Positions 8,714 through 16,998 of a DNA stretch of 64,000 nt are shown in pieces (position 1 is the stretch's first letter; each line of letters opens with the position of its first letter). The stretch comes from Pelagibius sp050330205 (GTDB lineage Bacteria; Pseudomonadota; Alphaproteobacteria; Kiloniellales; Kiloniellaceae): assembly GCA_050330205.1 (NCBI GenBank), contig JBHJOA010000010.1, forward strand, positions 62,001 to 126,000, written 5' to 3'. The notes beneath the pieces are model-generated. The model was given only the letters and a program-made list of their open reading frames with translations. It was not told the origin of the DNA and made no database searches. Position numbers and translations under genes: made by a program.

Positions 8714-9754
8714 CTAGGCTGCGTTGATCACCCTGCGGATCGCCTCGACGGCGGCCTCGATGTCGGCGCGGCCGATGTCGAGGTGGGTGACGATGCGGAT
8801 GCGGGTGCCGGCGCCGCCGAGGTCGACTCCCTTGGTCTTCATCGCTTCGACGAACGGCTCGGCGGTCATGCCGGTGCCGGCGATATCGAAGAACACGATG
8901 TTGGTCTCGACTTCCTCCGGGTCGACCTTGATGCCCGGCAGGTTGCGCAGGGACTCGGCAAAGAGCTTGGCGTTGGCGTGGTCCTCGGCCAGGCGCTCGA
9001 CGTTGTGCTCCAGGGCGTAGATGCCGGCGGCGGCGATGATGCCGGCCTGGCGCATGGCGCCGCCGCTGCGCTGCTTGAGGCGCCAGGCCTCTTCGATGAA
9101 CTCGCGCGAGCCTGCCAGCACCGCGCCGACCGGGCAGCCGAGGCCCTTGGAGAGATCGATCCACAGGCTGTCGAAGGGCCCGGCGAAATCCTCGGCCGAA
9201 ACGCCGGAAGCGACCACGGCGTTGAGCAGGCGCGCGCCGTCCATGTGGTAGGCCAGGCCCTGCTGGTCGGCCAGTTTCCCCAGTGCCTGGATCTCCTTCA
9301 GCGACCAGATGGCACCGCCGCCCATGTTGGCGGTCTGCTCGACCGCGATCATGCTGGTCTGTGGGTGGTAGCGGTCCTTCGGGCGGATGGCGGCGCGGGC
9401 CGCCTCGACGGAGAACTGCCCCCGGGGGCCGTCGAGGCCCTGCACCTGCACGCCGGAGAAGGCGGCGGTGCCGCCGCCCTCGAAGTTCAGGATGTGGGCC
9501 GAGCGGTGGGCGATGATCTCCTCGCCCGGGCGGCAATGGATGTGGATGGCCAGCTGGTTGCACATGGTCCCCGACGGCAGGAAGACCGCGGCCTCCTTGC
9601 CCAGCAGTTCCGCCGTCATCTCGCAGAGCCGGTTGACGCTGGGGTCCTCGCCGCGCTGCTCGTCGCCGACCGGCGCCTCGGCCATGGCCAGTCGCATGGC
9701 CTTGGAGGGCTGCGTCTGGGTGTCGCTGTAGAGGTTGATCAGTCTCTCGGTCAT
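8714..9754 (-). CDS. ltaE: Low-specificity L-threonine aldolase
   Basis: A 346-residue PLP enzyme that cleaves L-threonine or L-allo-threonine to glycine and acetaldehyde. K203 in IDLSKGLGCPVG is the PLP-binding lysine; H84 (AHRSAHI) and the aspartate in HMDGARLLNA contact the cofactor. The frame stays open far upstream, but the start at 9754 (MTERLINLYSDTQTQP) fits the family and lies 5 bp after the aroC stop, so the longer frame is only a shadow over aroC. Probably co-transcribed with aroC. The 3' end converges on the RNA methyltransferase gene. Confidence 0.93.
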   Translation of the reverse strand: MTERLINLYSDTQTQPSKAMRLAMAEAPVGDEQRGEDPSVNRLCEMTAELLGKEAAVFLPSGTMCNQLAIHIHCRPGEEIIAHRSAHILNFEGGGTAAFSGVQVQGLDGPRGQFSVEAARAAIRPKDRYHPQTSMIAVEQTANMGGGAIWSLKEIQALGKLADQQGLAYHMDGARLLNAVVASGVSAEDFAGPFDSLWIDLSKGLGCPVGAVLAGSREFIEEAWRLKQRSGGAMRQAGIIAAAGIYALEHNVERLAEDHANAKLFAESLRNLPGIKVDPEEVETNIVFFDIAGTGMTAEPFVEAMKTKGVDLGGAGTRIRIVTHLDIGRADIEAAVEAIRRVINAA

Positions 9755-9759
9755 CGCTT

Positions 9760-10854
9760 CTAGCTCTCGACTTTTCCTGTCAGGGCGCGCTGACGCAGCA
9801 GGTGGTCCGCCAGCACGATGGCCATCATGGCCTCGCCGACCGGCACCGCGCGGATGCCGACGCAGGGGTCGTGGCGGCCCTTGGTGACGATCTCGGTTTC
9901 GTTGCCGTGCCGGTCCACAGTCTTGCGCGGCGTGAGGATCGAGGAGGTCGGCTTGACCGCGAAGCGCACCACCACGTCCTGGCCGGTGGAGATGCCGCCG
10001 AGGATGCCACCGGCCCTGTTGGAGGCGAAGGCCACGCGGTTGCCCTCGAGGTGCATTTCGTCGGCGTTGTCCTCGCCGCTCAGCGCCGCAGCCTCCAGGC
10101 CGGCGCCGATTTCCACGGCCTTTACCGCGTTGATCGACATCATCGCCTTGGCGAGGTCGGCGTCGAGCTTGTCGTAGACCGGCTCGCCGAGTCCGGCCGG
10201 GACGCCCGAAGCCACCACCTCGATCACCGCGCCTGTGGAGGACCCGGCCTTGCGCACGCCGTCGAGGAACCCTTCCCAGTCCTTCGCCGCCGCTGCGTCC
10301 GGGCACCAGAAAGGATTCCGCTCGATCTCATCCCAATCCCAGCTGTCGCGCGCGATGCGGTGCGGGCCCATCTGCACCAGGGCGCCGCGGATGATCACCG
10401 GCTGCGGCAGGATGTGGTCCAGCACTTTGCGGGCGATGCCGCCGGCGGCCACCCGCATGGCGGTCTCGCGCGCCGAGGAGCGCCCGCCGCCGCGGTAGTC
10501 GCGGATGCCGTACTTCTTCCAATAGGTATAGTCGGCATGACCGGGGCGGAACTTGTCGGCGATATCGCCGTAGTCCTTGGATCGCTGGTCCTCGTTCTCG
10601 ATGACGAGGGAGACCGGCGTGCCGGTGGTCTCGCCCTCGAAGACGCCGGAGAGGATTCTGACAGTGTCGGACTCGCGGCGCTGGGTGGTGAAGCGCGACT
10701 GGCCGGGCTTGCGGCGGTCCAGCCAGTGCTGCAGATGCTCCGGCGCCAGGGCGATGCGCGGCGGCACCCCGTCGACCACGCAGCCGATGGCGGGACCGTG
10801 GCTTTCGCCCCAGGTGGTGAAGCGAAAGAGCTCTCCGAAACTGTTGCCTGCCAT
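9760..10854 (-). CDS. aroC: Chorismate synthase
   Basis: A 364-residue enzyme of the shikimate pathway converting EPSP to chorismate using reduced FMN. Family signatures are clear: GESHGPAIGCVVDGVPP near the N-terminus, the RGGGRSSARETAMRVAAG block around residue 125, and the C-terminal RHDPCVGIRAVPVGEAM. Full length with no missing parts. It lies 40 bp downstream of fabI and 5 bp upstream of the threonine aldolase gene, all on the minus strand, so a fabI-aroC-ltaE operon is likely. The fabI-aroC neighbourhood is common in alphaproteobacteria. Confidence 0.97.
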   Translation of the reverse strand: MAGNSFGELFRFTTWGESHGPAIGCVVDGVPPRIALAPEHLQHWLDRRKPGQSRFTTQRRESDTVRILSGVFEGETTGTPVSLVIENEDQRSKDYGDIADKFRPGHADYTYWKKYGIRDYRGGGRSSARETAMRVAAGGIARKVLDHILPQPVIIRGALVQMGPHRIARDSWDWDEIERNPFWCPDAAAAKDWEGFLDGVRKAGSSTGAVIEVVASGVPAGLGEPVYDKLDADLAKAMMSINAVKAVEIGAGLEAAALSGEDNADEMHLEGNRVAFASNRAGGILGGISTGQDVVVRFAVKPTSSILTPRKTVDRHGNETEIVTKGRHDPCVGIRAVPVGEAMMAIVLADHLLRQRALTGKVES

Positions 10855-10894
10855 CGGCGGGATGCCCTAGCGGGAGGGAAGTCGTGTCGGCGAC

Positions 10895-11734
10895 TCAGGA
10901 GTGGTTCGTGAAGTTCTTCAACAACTCTGCAAGCTGCGGCGCCGCGTCGACCGCCATCATGCCGACGACATGGTAGCCGGAGTCGACGTGATGCACCTCG
11001 CCGGTGACGCCGCTCGAGAGATCCGACAGCAGGTAGAGGCCGGCGCCGCCGACCTGCTCGATGCTGACGTTCTGGCGCAGCGGCGAGTTCAGTTCGTTCC
11101 ATTTCAGAATGTGCCGGAAGTCGCCGATGCCGGAAGCCGCCAGCGTCCGGATCGGTCCGGCGGAAATCGCATTGACGCGGATGCGCTGGTCGCCGAGGTC
11201 GGCGGCGAGATAGCGCACGCTGGATTCCAGCGCCGCCTTGGCGACGCCCATGACGTTGTAGTGCGGCATCACCCGTTCGGCGCCGTAATAGGTGAGCGTG
11301 AGGATGCTGCCACCGTCCTTCATCAGCGGCACGGCGCGCTGGCTGATCGCGGTCAGCGAGTAGCAGGAGATGTCCAGCGAGCGCAGGAAATTGCCGCGGC
11401 TGGTCTGCAGGTACTTCCCTTTCAGTTCGTCCTTGTCCGCGTAGGCGATGGCATGGACCAGGAAGTCCAGCTTGCCCCACTTGCGCCCGATCTCGGCGAA
11501 GACGGCATCGATGGAGGCGTCGTCGGTCACGTCGCAGGGGACGACGATTTCGGAACCGACCGATTGGGCCAGTGGGCGAACCCGCTTCTCCAAGGCCTCG
11601 CCCTGGTAGGTGAAGGCCAGTTCGGCGCCCTGAGCGCGGGTTGCCGTGGCGATGCCCCAAGCAATGGAACGGTCATTGGCGACCCCCATGACAAGGCCGC
11701 GCTTGCCGGCCATCAGCGGTTGGGGCTCGGTCAT
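10895..11734 (-). CDS. fabI: Enoyl-[acyl-carrier-protein] reductase (NADH)
   Basis: A 279-residue short-chain-dehydrogenase-type enoyl-ACP reductase that completes each fatty-acid elongation cycle. Cofactor-binding GVANDRSIAWGIA is near the N-terminus. The catalytic region reads LTYYGAERVMPHYNVMGVAK, giving Y149, Y159 and K166, equivalent to E. coli Y146/Y156/K163. The ATG at 11734 has GGAGA 6-7 nt upstream and starts MTEPQPLM; an upstream in-frame start would add 32 residues without homologous look. A good promoter lies about 60 bp upstream. First gene of the probable fabI-aroC-ltaE unit. Confidence 0.96.
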   Translation of the reverse strand: MTEPQPLMAGKRGLVMGVANDRSIAWGIATATRAQGAELAFTYQGEALEKRVRPLAQSVGSEIVVPCDVTDDASIDAVFAEIGRKWGKLDFLVHAIAYADKDELKGKYLQTSRGNFLRSLDISCYSLTAISQRAVPLMKDGGSILTLTYYGAERVMPHYNVMGVAKAALESSVRYLAADLGDQRIRVNAISAGPIRTLAASGIGDFRHILKWNELNSPLRQNVSIEQVGGAGLYLLSDLSSGVTGEVHHVDSGYHVVGMMAVDAAPQLAELLKNFTNHS

Positions 11735-11786
11735 TCCGTCTCCTCGATTTTGGTCTGATTGCGAAGGCGATTGAGAATCGTGCGGC

Positions 11787-11814
11787 ATCCTACACCAATG
11801 CCTAGGCGGGTCAA
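11787..11814 (-). promoter_or_regulatory. Sigma-70-type promoter of fabI
   Basis: Minus-strand TTGACC (11809-11814), 16-bp spacer, TAGGAT (11787-11792). The predicted start near 11780 gives a leader of about 45 nt to the fabI ATG. Confidence 0.5.
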
Positions 11815-11859
11815 CGCCGCGACCTCCCAATTATCCCACATTTCCGCCGTTTCCTGCTG

Positions 11860-11865
11860 TACAAT
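11860..11865 (+). promoter_or_regulatory. -10 element of the YihY-family gene
   Basis: TACAAT lies 42 bp before the chosen ATG at 11907. No good -35 is seen 17 bp upstream. If used, transcription starts near 11872, ruling out the alternative upstream start at 11871. Confidence 0.35.
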
Positions 11866-11906
11866 GACGGGTGTTCGGGAGGGCTGGCCGGAGCCGGAAC
11901 GTCGCT

Positions 11907-13175
11907 ATGAAGAGACCCGACTTGCTTGGATTTCTGCGGAACCTCGTGCCCTTCGGCGCCTATTGCGGGCGCCGCTTCATGGCCGACCAGTGCCTGCGCA
12001 TCTCGACCCAGCTGAGCTACGCCTCGCTGCTCGCCATCGTTCCCATCCTGGCCATCTGCCTGGGCCTGATGTCGGCGGTTCCGGGTTTCGAGCGCCTGCG
12101 TCTGCAGGCCCAGGTCTTCCTGTTCCAGAACCTGGTCCCCAATGCCGGGGTCGAGGTCAGCGACCAGATCGCCACCTTCGTGCAGAATGCCCGCTCGATG
12201 ACCGGTTTCGGGCTGCTGGCCCTGCTGCTGACGGCCGGCCTGCTGCTGTCGACGATCAACGGTGCCTTCAACACCATCTGGCGGGTGACCGAGCCGCGGC
12301 CGTTTGTGGTCCGCATCATGGCCTACTGGATGGTGCTGACCGTCGGCCCGATCTTTCTCTGCGCCTCGCTGTCGCTGTCCGGTTACGGGTTTTTCACCAC
12401 CGCATTGGAAGAAGGCGACCGGGCATTCGGCCTTACCCGCCTGCTTCCCTTCTTGCTGATGGCCGGCGGCTTCACGTTGCTATACGCCGTGGTCCCCGCC
12501 CGCAGTGTTGCCATCCATCATGCGCTTACCGGCGGCGTGGTCGCCGCGGCGCTCTCCGAGCTGCTGAAGGCCGGCTTCGGATTTTATCTGCGGCAGTTTC
12601 CTTCCTATGAGGCGATCTACGGAGCGTTGGCCGCCGTTCCTGTTTTCCTTGTCTGGATGTACCTCTCCTGGGCGGTGGTGCTGCTCGGTGCGGAGGTGGC
12701 GGCCTCGGTGCGGGAGTGGCGGCTCGTCGACCGACTGCGGCGGGGCAACAGTGGCGCCGGTCCCCGCCTGGCGCTGGCCCTCGCCCTGCTTTACCGCCTG
12801 CGTAACGCGGCGCGCAGCGGCTCGGTCCTGAAGGAATCGGCGCTGACCCGCGGACTGCCGGCCAGCCTGGATCAGCTTGCCGCGGTGCTGCATGCCCTGA
12901 AGAAGACCGGCTTCGTCAATCGCAGCAGCGGTCGCTGGTTCCTTGCCCGCGATCTCACGGCGGCCAGCCTGCAGGACCTGCTGACGGCCCTCGACCTGGC
13001 GCTGGAGCCGGGCGAGGGCTGGCCGGAGGGGGTGGAAGCGATCGTCGCCGCGGCCGGCGAACTCGGCCACGACATCAAAGGGAAGAGCCTGGCGGCGCTG
13101 ATCGACAAGGCCACGGCCAGCGACCCGCCCGACGGTGTCGCCCGCCTGCACCCCACGCCGCGCGACGAACGCTAG
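11907..13175 (+). CDS. YihY/BrkB (UPF0761) family inner-membrane protein
   Basis: A 422-residue integral membrane protein. The conserved family core is present: LSYASLLAIVPILAICLGLM early, then several helices ending in YEAIYGALAAVPVFLVWMYLSW around residues 235-260. About 150 cytoplasmic residues follow, resembling a winged-helix region (LDQLAAVLHALKKTGFVNR). Historically called ribonuclease BN or virulence factor BrkB; no enzymatic role is established, and envelope transport or lipid transfer is one suggestion. The ATG at 11907 (MKRPDLLGFLRN) fits the family start; the ORF could extend 12 residues upstream, which the -10 element argues against. Confidence 0.9.
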   Translation: MKRPDLLGFLRNLVPFGAYCGRRFMADQCLRISTQLSYASLLAIVPILAICLGLMSAVPGFERLRLQAQVFLFQNLVPNAGVEVSDQIATFVQNARSMTGFGLLALLLTAGLLLSTINGAFNTIWRVTEPRPFVVRIMAYWMVLTVGPIFLCASLSLSGYGFFTTALEEGDRAFGLTRLLPFLLMAGGFTLLYAVVPARSVAIHHALTGGVVAAALSELLKAGFGFYLRQFPSYEAIYGALAAVPVFLVWMYLSWAVVLLGAEVAASVREWRLVDRLRRGNSGAGPRLALALALLYRLRNAARSGSVLKESALTRGLPASLDQLAAVLHALKKTGFVNRSSGRWFLARDLTAASLQDLLTALDLALEPGEGWPEGVEAIVAAAGELGHDIKGKSLAALIDKATASDPPDGVARLHPTPRDER

Positions 13176-13217
13176 AGCGGCCGAAAGCATCGAGATCAAT
13201 CTTCAGGGAACCCATCG

Positions 13218-13850
13218 ATGGAACCGGTTCACTTCCTCGCCTTCGCCGGTGTCGCCGCGCTGCTGGTCATGTCGCCGGGGCCGAACGGCGTGCTGATCGC
13301 CAAGACGGTGCCGACCTCGGGCCGCGGCGCGGGCTTTGCGAATGTCGCCGGCTTCGTCGCCGCCTTCTACCTGCACGGCGCGCTGTCGATCTTCGGCATC
13401 TCGGTCATCCTCATGCGTTCGGCGGAGGCCTTCTTCGTGGTCAAGATGCTGGGGGCCGCCTACCTCTGCTGGATCGGCTTCAAGGCGCTGCGGGACGCCT
13501 GGCGCGGCATCGCCAAGGTGGCTGAAGTGGCGCCGGCGCGCCGCCGCCGTCGCCTGGCGAAGGCCTTCGCCGAGGGTTTCGTGACCAATGCCCTGAATCC
13601 CAAGGTGTCGATGTTCTACCTCGCCGCTTTCCCGCAGTTCATTCCGTTGGGAGAGGGCGCCGTGCAGGCGGCGGCCCTGATGGTCTGTGTCCATGCCCTG
13701 CTGAACGCCGTGTGGTTCGGCGCCATGATCCTGGTGTTCGAGCGCCTGACGCGCGCCGCGCGCAGCGGGCGCTTCCAGCGCTGGCTCAAGGGGGTGACCG
13801 GCATCGTCTTTATGGGCTTCGGCGCCAAGCTCGCCGCGCTGAACCCCTAA
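13218..13850 (+). CDS. LysE/RhtB-family amino-acid exporter
   Basis: A 210-residue inner-membrane transporter with about six helices. The N-terminus LLVMSPGPNGVLIAKT is the LysE/RhtB signature, followed by LGAAYLCWIGFKALRDA and GFVTNALNPKVSMFYLAAFPQF, both highly typical. Such proteins export amino acids (lysine, threonine, homoserine) or small metabolites; the substrate cannot be told from sequence. An AGGGAA ribosome-binding site lies 8 nt before the ATG. Its TAA stop is the first base block of the foldback repeat that follows, which may serve as its transcription end. Confidence 0.92.
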   Translation: MEPVHFLAFAGVAALLVMSPGPNGVLIAKTVPTSGRGAGFANVAGFVAAFYLHGALSIFGISVILMRSAEAFFVVKMLGAAYLCWIGFKALRDAWRGIAKVAEVAPARRRRRLAKAFAEGFVTNALNPKVSMFYLAAFPQFIPLGEGAVQAAALMVCVHALLNAVWFGAMILVFERLTRAARSGRFQRWLKGVTGIVFMGFGAKLAALNP

Positions 13851-14113
13851 CCCGGATTTCTCAAACTATGGCGGAGCGTCATCGCCTCGGGAAGCCTGCT
13901 CGGCAGGAGAAGGCCGAAAAGCGTAGTGGGACTACGGTTGAGGCCTGCGACGCCCCGAGCAGGCTTCCCGAGGCGACCCGAAGGGCGGGGCGAACTTGCC
14001 GACAGGCGGCGTCGAGCCGCTCGATCGTATTCCCGATACGCTCTTCGCGGCTCTCCTGGCCTGTCGGCGAATTCGCCTCCGTGACGCCCGTCATAGTTTG
14101 AGAAGTCCGGGTT
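13849..14113. repeat. 265-bp foldback (MITE-like) repeat with terminal inverted repeats
   Basis: The outer arms 13849-13871 and 14091-14113 are inverted repeats, 21 of 23 bases matching (start AACCCGGAYTTCTCAAAC). Inside are two long hairpins. The first pairs 13882-13903 with 13955-13976, a perfect 22-bp stem, and its loop holds CGTAGT-GGG-ACTACG. The second pairs 13989-14007 with 14059-14077 (17 of 19), then 14014-14020 with 14047-14053 (perfect 7 bp), then CGTAT/ATACG (14026-14040). No coding frame is evident. It fills the gap between two convergent genes, so it could be a non-autonomous transposable element, a bidirectional terminator, or both. Confidence 0.75.
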
Positions 14114-14118
14114 AAAGC

Positions 14119-14469
14119 TCAGTGTGACGACGGCTGGCCGTCGCCGCTGCTGTCGCCGCTCAGGTGCTGGCGTAGCTGGTCCTGAGCCGACTCCGGCAGT
14201 TCCTGGATGGCCTCGTTCAGTTCGGCGAGGGCCCGGCGCAGGCCGTAGACCTGGTCGAGCAGGCGCAGCACTACGGGAATGGCGTCTTCGTTCACACCGA
14301 GGTCGTTGCGCAGTTCCGCGATCAGCCTGACCCGGGCAAGGTCCATTTCGTCGAAGAAGAACTCGCCGGCGTCCTCGACCGGCAGCACCCAGTTCTGCTC
14401 GATCCAGGCCGTCAGCTCGCTGGCGCCGATATCAACGGTCACCAGGACCTCGTCGAATCTCACCCGCAT
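14119..14469 (-). CDS. cbpM: Chaperone modulator CbpM-like protein
   Basis: A 116-residue protein resembling CbpM, which binds the J-domain of CbpA and tunes its action. The N-terminal half (VTVDIGASELTAWIEQNWVL... FFDEMDLARVRLIAELRNDL) looks like the MerR-like helical fold of the CbpM family; the C-terminus is a leucine-rich helix (LLDQVYGLRRALAELNEAI) with a polar tail. The start at 14469 gives MRVRFDEVLVTVDIG. It lies 65 bp downstream of the DnaJ-type gene on the same strand, the classical cbpA-cbpM arrangement. The 3' end abuts the foldback repeat. Confidence 0.85.
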   Translation of the reverse strand: MRVRFDEVLVTVDIGASELTAWIEQNWVLPVEDAGEFFFDEMDLARVRLIAELRNDLGVNEDAIPVVLRLLDQVYGLRRALAELNEAIQELPESAQDQLRQHLSGDSSGDGQPSSH

Positions 14470-14534
14470 GGTCGCCTGCTCCCCTCTTTTTTGCGCCGCG
14501 CCCCGGCCCTTCTTCGGTGAGGGCCTCGTCCCGC

Positions 14535-15443
14535 TCAGGTCATGCCCGCCTTGCGCCGCGGGTCGTAGTCGTGTGAGCGGCTCCAGTTCTCGATGAACTC
14601 GCGCAGTTCCTGGTCCGGGCGTTCCGGCAGCATCACGCGCAGCTTCACGTACTGGTCGCCCGTCTCGCCACCCTCGCGGGGCGGAAGGCCCTTGCCCTTG
14701 AGGCGCAGGGTGCTGCCGCTGTTGGAGCCCGCCGGAATCTTCATCGACACGTTTCCGTGGACCGTCGGCACCGTGACCGTGGCGCCGAGCAGGGCTTCCT
14801 GCAGGGTGACCGGCAGTTCGACGTGGACGTTGCTGCCGCGGCGCTCGAAGAAGGGGTGTGGCTCGATCTGCACCTCCACCAGCGCGTCGCCGGCCGGCCC
14901 GCCGCCGACGCCCGGCATGCCCTGCCCCTTCAGGCGCAGGGTCTGGCCGTCCTCGGTCCCCGGCGGAATGCGTACGTCCAGCGTCTTGCCGTCGGCCAGC
15001 TTGATGCGCTTCTTGGCGCCCTTGGCGGCATCCAGGAAGGTGATCGGCACGGTGTAGGATACGTTGGCGCCCGGCCGCCGGACGCGGCGCGTGCGCGACC
15101 CGAAGAGGTCGGCGAAGATATCGTCGGCGCTGACGTCTTCGCCGAATTCGAAGGTGCTGTATTTCTCGCCCCGGCGGGTCCCGGCGTGGTTGCGGTAGAA
15201 CCCGCCCTTCCAGGGCGTTTCCTGGCCGCTGGCATCGATCTCGCCCCGGTCGAAGCGCTTGCGTTTCTCCGGGTCGCCCAGAATGCTGTAAGCCTGGGAG
15301 ATTTCCTTGAATTTCTGCTCGACCGCGGTGTTGCCCGGGTTGATGTCCGGATGCAACTCCTTGGCCAACTTGCGATAGGCGCGCTTGATGTCCTCTTGCG
15401 AGGCCGAGCGCTCGACATTCAGCAGCTTGTAGGGATCCTGCAT
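14535..15443 (-). CDS. cbpA: DnaJ-type co-chaperone (CbpA-like)
   Basis: A 302-residue class B J-protein. The J-domain spans residues 1-70 with HPD at 31-33 (LAKELHPDINPG). A linker with GFYRNHAGTRRGEKYSTFEFGEDVSADDIF follows, then two C-terminal beta-sandwich substrate-binding domains (VPITFLDAAKGAKKRI... and LPVTLQEALLGATVTVP). There is no Cys-rich zinc domain, so it is CbpA-like rather than DnaJ proper. It recruits DnaK and stimulates its ATPase; E. coli CbpA also binds curved DNA. The downstream cbpM gene strengthens the assignment. Confidence 0.93.
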   Translation of the reverse strand: MQDPYKLLNVERSASQEDIKRAYRKLAKELHPDINPGNTAVEQKFKEISQAYSILGDPEKRKRFDRGEIDASGQETPWKGGFYRNHAGTRRGEKYSTFEFGEDVSADDIFADLFGSRTRRVRRPGANVSYTVPITFLDAAKGAKKRIKLADGKTLDVRIPPGTEDGQTLRLKGQGMPGVGGGPAGDALVEVQIEPHPFFERRGSNVHVELPVTLQEALLGATVTVPTVHGNVSMKIPAGSNSGSTLRLKGKGLPPREGGETGDQYVKLRVMLPERPDQELREFIENWSRSHDYDPRRKAGMT

Positions 15444-15554
15444 GGGCTTTGACGATTTGACCCTGGAGTCGGGAGAGGAGGCATCGCAAAGATACCTCCT
15501 CTCGAACTCACACCCAAGAGCGTGTCTGCGGGCAGCCCCGGCTGTCCGGCCGCG

Positions 15555-16028
15555 TCAGCGGATTTCCCAGGCGCCGTCAGGCTGGCGGCAGGCGACACCG
15601 TAGGCCTGCTCTTCACGCCCGCCGATGTAGACGGTCTGCTGGAACTCGCGGCAGTAGGCGCCGGTGGACGATTGGCCATCGCGGGTCGGCGTGATGCTGC
15701 CGCTGTTGCCGGTATTGGGATTGCTCCAGGTGATGGTCTCGCCGACCGGCGCAGTGGTCGCCCGGGTGTAGGCGGCCTCGGCCCGCTGGCGGTCCACCTC
15801 GTCCATGGTGCGGCCGATCTCGCTGCCGATGAAGGCGCCGAGCAGCGCGCCCGCGGCGGTCGCGGCCAGCTGGCCGGACCCGCTGCCGAACTGCGCACCG
15901 AAGAGGCCACCCGCCGCGGCACCGCCCAGCGTGCCGACGGTCTGCTTGGTGCCGCCCAGGCTCGAATTCTCGCAGGCGGCTGCAGTCAGCGCGATGGCGG
16001 CGGCGGCGATAATGACTCTGAGTTTCAT
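15555..16028 (-). CDS. Glycine-zipper outer-membrane lipoprotein (17-kDa surface antigen type)
   Basis: A 157-residue lipoprotein. The signal peptide ends in the lipobox LTAAAC with C19 as lipidation site. Residues about 35-75 form a glycine zipper (GGAAAGGLFGAQFG... GALLGAFIGSEIG) expected to insert in a membrane. The C-terminal domain with ATTAPVGETITWSNPNTGNSG and YCREFQQTVYIGGREEQAYGVACRQPDGAW matches the RT0821/17-kDa rickettsial surface-antigen family. Two cysteines in that domain could form a disulfide. Function is structural or unknown. Single gene with its own promoter region upstream. Confidence 0.88.
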   Translation of the reverse strand: MKLRVIIAAAAIALTAAACENSSLGGTKQTVGTLGGAAAGGLFGAQFGSGSGQLAATAAGALLGAFIGSEIGRTMDEVDRQRAEAAYTRATTAPVGETITWSNPNTGNSGSITPTRDGQSSTGAYCREFQQTVYIGGREEQAYGVACRQPDGAWEIR

Positions 16029-16386
16029 CGAACTACCCTTTCGTGCTTTAAGGGTCCCCCACTAGAGAATCCCCAATCCTGGCCCCGGGGGAACTGTTAG
16101 GCTCCAATTGAGGCAAACCGATGGCGGGCGCCAGAGCGGCTCGTTTCCCGCTTTGTCTTACGCCGCAATGGCCGGCAACATCCCCGGGGTGCTGTCCGGG
16201 CCAGAATCCGCGGTCTTGCCGAGGCCGTCGGCGCAACCTCGCCAGCGGTGGAAATTCCACGTTTTCGGCCCTTCTATGGCCTGTTCTAGGTTCCGTCGGC
16301 GCTATATGGTGGCGCACTGCGCGTTGTCAACGCAGCCGGCCGCCAATTGGTTGCATGGGCGGCCGACGCGAACGAGGTGGGGTTGC
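16029..16386. other. Intergenic region between the lipoprotein gene and pdxH
   Basis: This 358-bp stretch holds the divergent 5' flanks of the two genes. Short open frames on both strands lack ribosome-binding sites and resemble no protein. I see no strong hairpin, repeat or consensus promoter. Confidence 0.5.
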
Positions 16387-16998
16387 ATGGAAATCAGATC
16401 GGAACGGCCCGCTGATCCGCTCGATGTGTTTGCGGCATGGCTCGCCGAGGCGGAGGCCGCGGAACCGAACGATCCCACCGCAATGGCCCTGTCCACCGTG
16501 GGCGAGGACGGCATGCCGTCCTGCCGGATGGTGCTGCTGAAGGGCTACGACCCCGAGGGCTTCGTGTTCTATACCAACTACGAGAGCCGCAAAGGGCGGC
16601 AGTTGCTGGCGACCCCCAAGGCAGCGCTGTTGTTTCACTGGAAAAGCCTGCGCCGCCAGGTCCGTGTCGAGGGCGAAGTCTCACCGGTCGATGACGCCGA
16701 GGCCGACGCCTACTTCGCCAGCCGCGCGCGGCAGAGCCAGATCGGCGCCTGGGCGAGTCAGCAATCGCGGCCGCTGGAAGGCCGTTTCGAGCTGGAAAAG
16801 CGGGTGGCGCTCTTTGCGGCCAAGCATGCGGTAGGCAAGGTGCCACGGCCGCCATACTGGTCCGGCTTCCGCCTCAGCCCCCGTCTCATCGAGTTCTGGC
16901 AGGACGGCGCCTTCCGTCTGCACGATCGCCTCGTCTATCGGCGTGCAGACGCCGAGGATGCAGGAGAGCGCTGGTCGACGGAGCGGCTCTACCCGTGA
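16387..16998 (+). CDS. pdxH: Pyridoxamine/pyridoxine 5'-phosphate oxidase
   Basis: A 203-residue FMN enzyme that makes pyridoxal 5'-phosphate from PNP or PMP. Family motifs: SCRMVLLKGYDPEGFVFYTN, SRKGRQLLATPKAALLFHW, SRARQSQIGAWASQQS and the C-terminal PYWSGFRLSPRLIEFWQDG. GAGGTG precedes the ATG at 16387 by 7 nt. The frame is open upstream, but that part is not homologous. The stop codon overlaps the GTG start of the cation transporter gene (GTGA). Many PLP enzymes in this window depend on its product, though that is coincidental. Confidence 0.96.
   Translation: MEIRSERPADPLDVFAAWLAEAEAAEPNDPTAMALSTVGEDGMPSCRMVLLKGYDPEGFVFYTNYESRKGRQLLATPKAALLFHWKSLRRQVRVEGEVSPVDDAEADAYFASRARQSQIGAWASQQSRPLEGRFELEKRVALFAAKHAVGKVPRPPYWSGFRLSPRLIEFWQDGAFRLHDRLVYRRADAEDAGERWSTERLYP

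Noticed and set aside
16048..16317. A minus-strand frame in the gap before pdxH
   Set aside because: No start signal, basic low-complexity translation, no known family.
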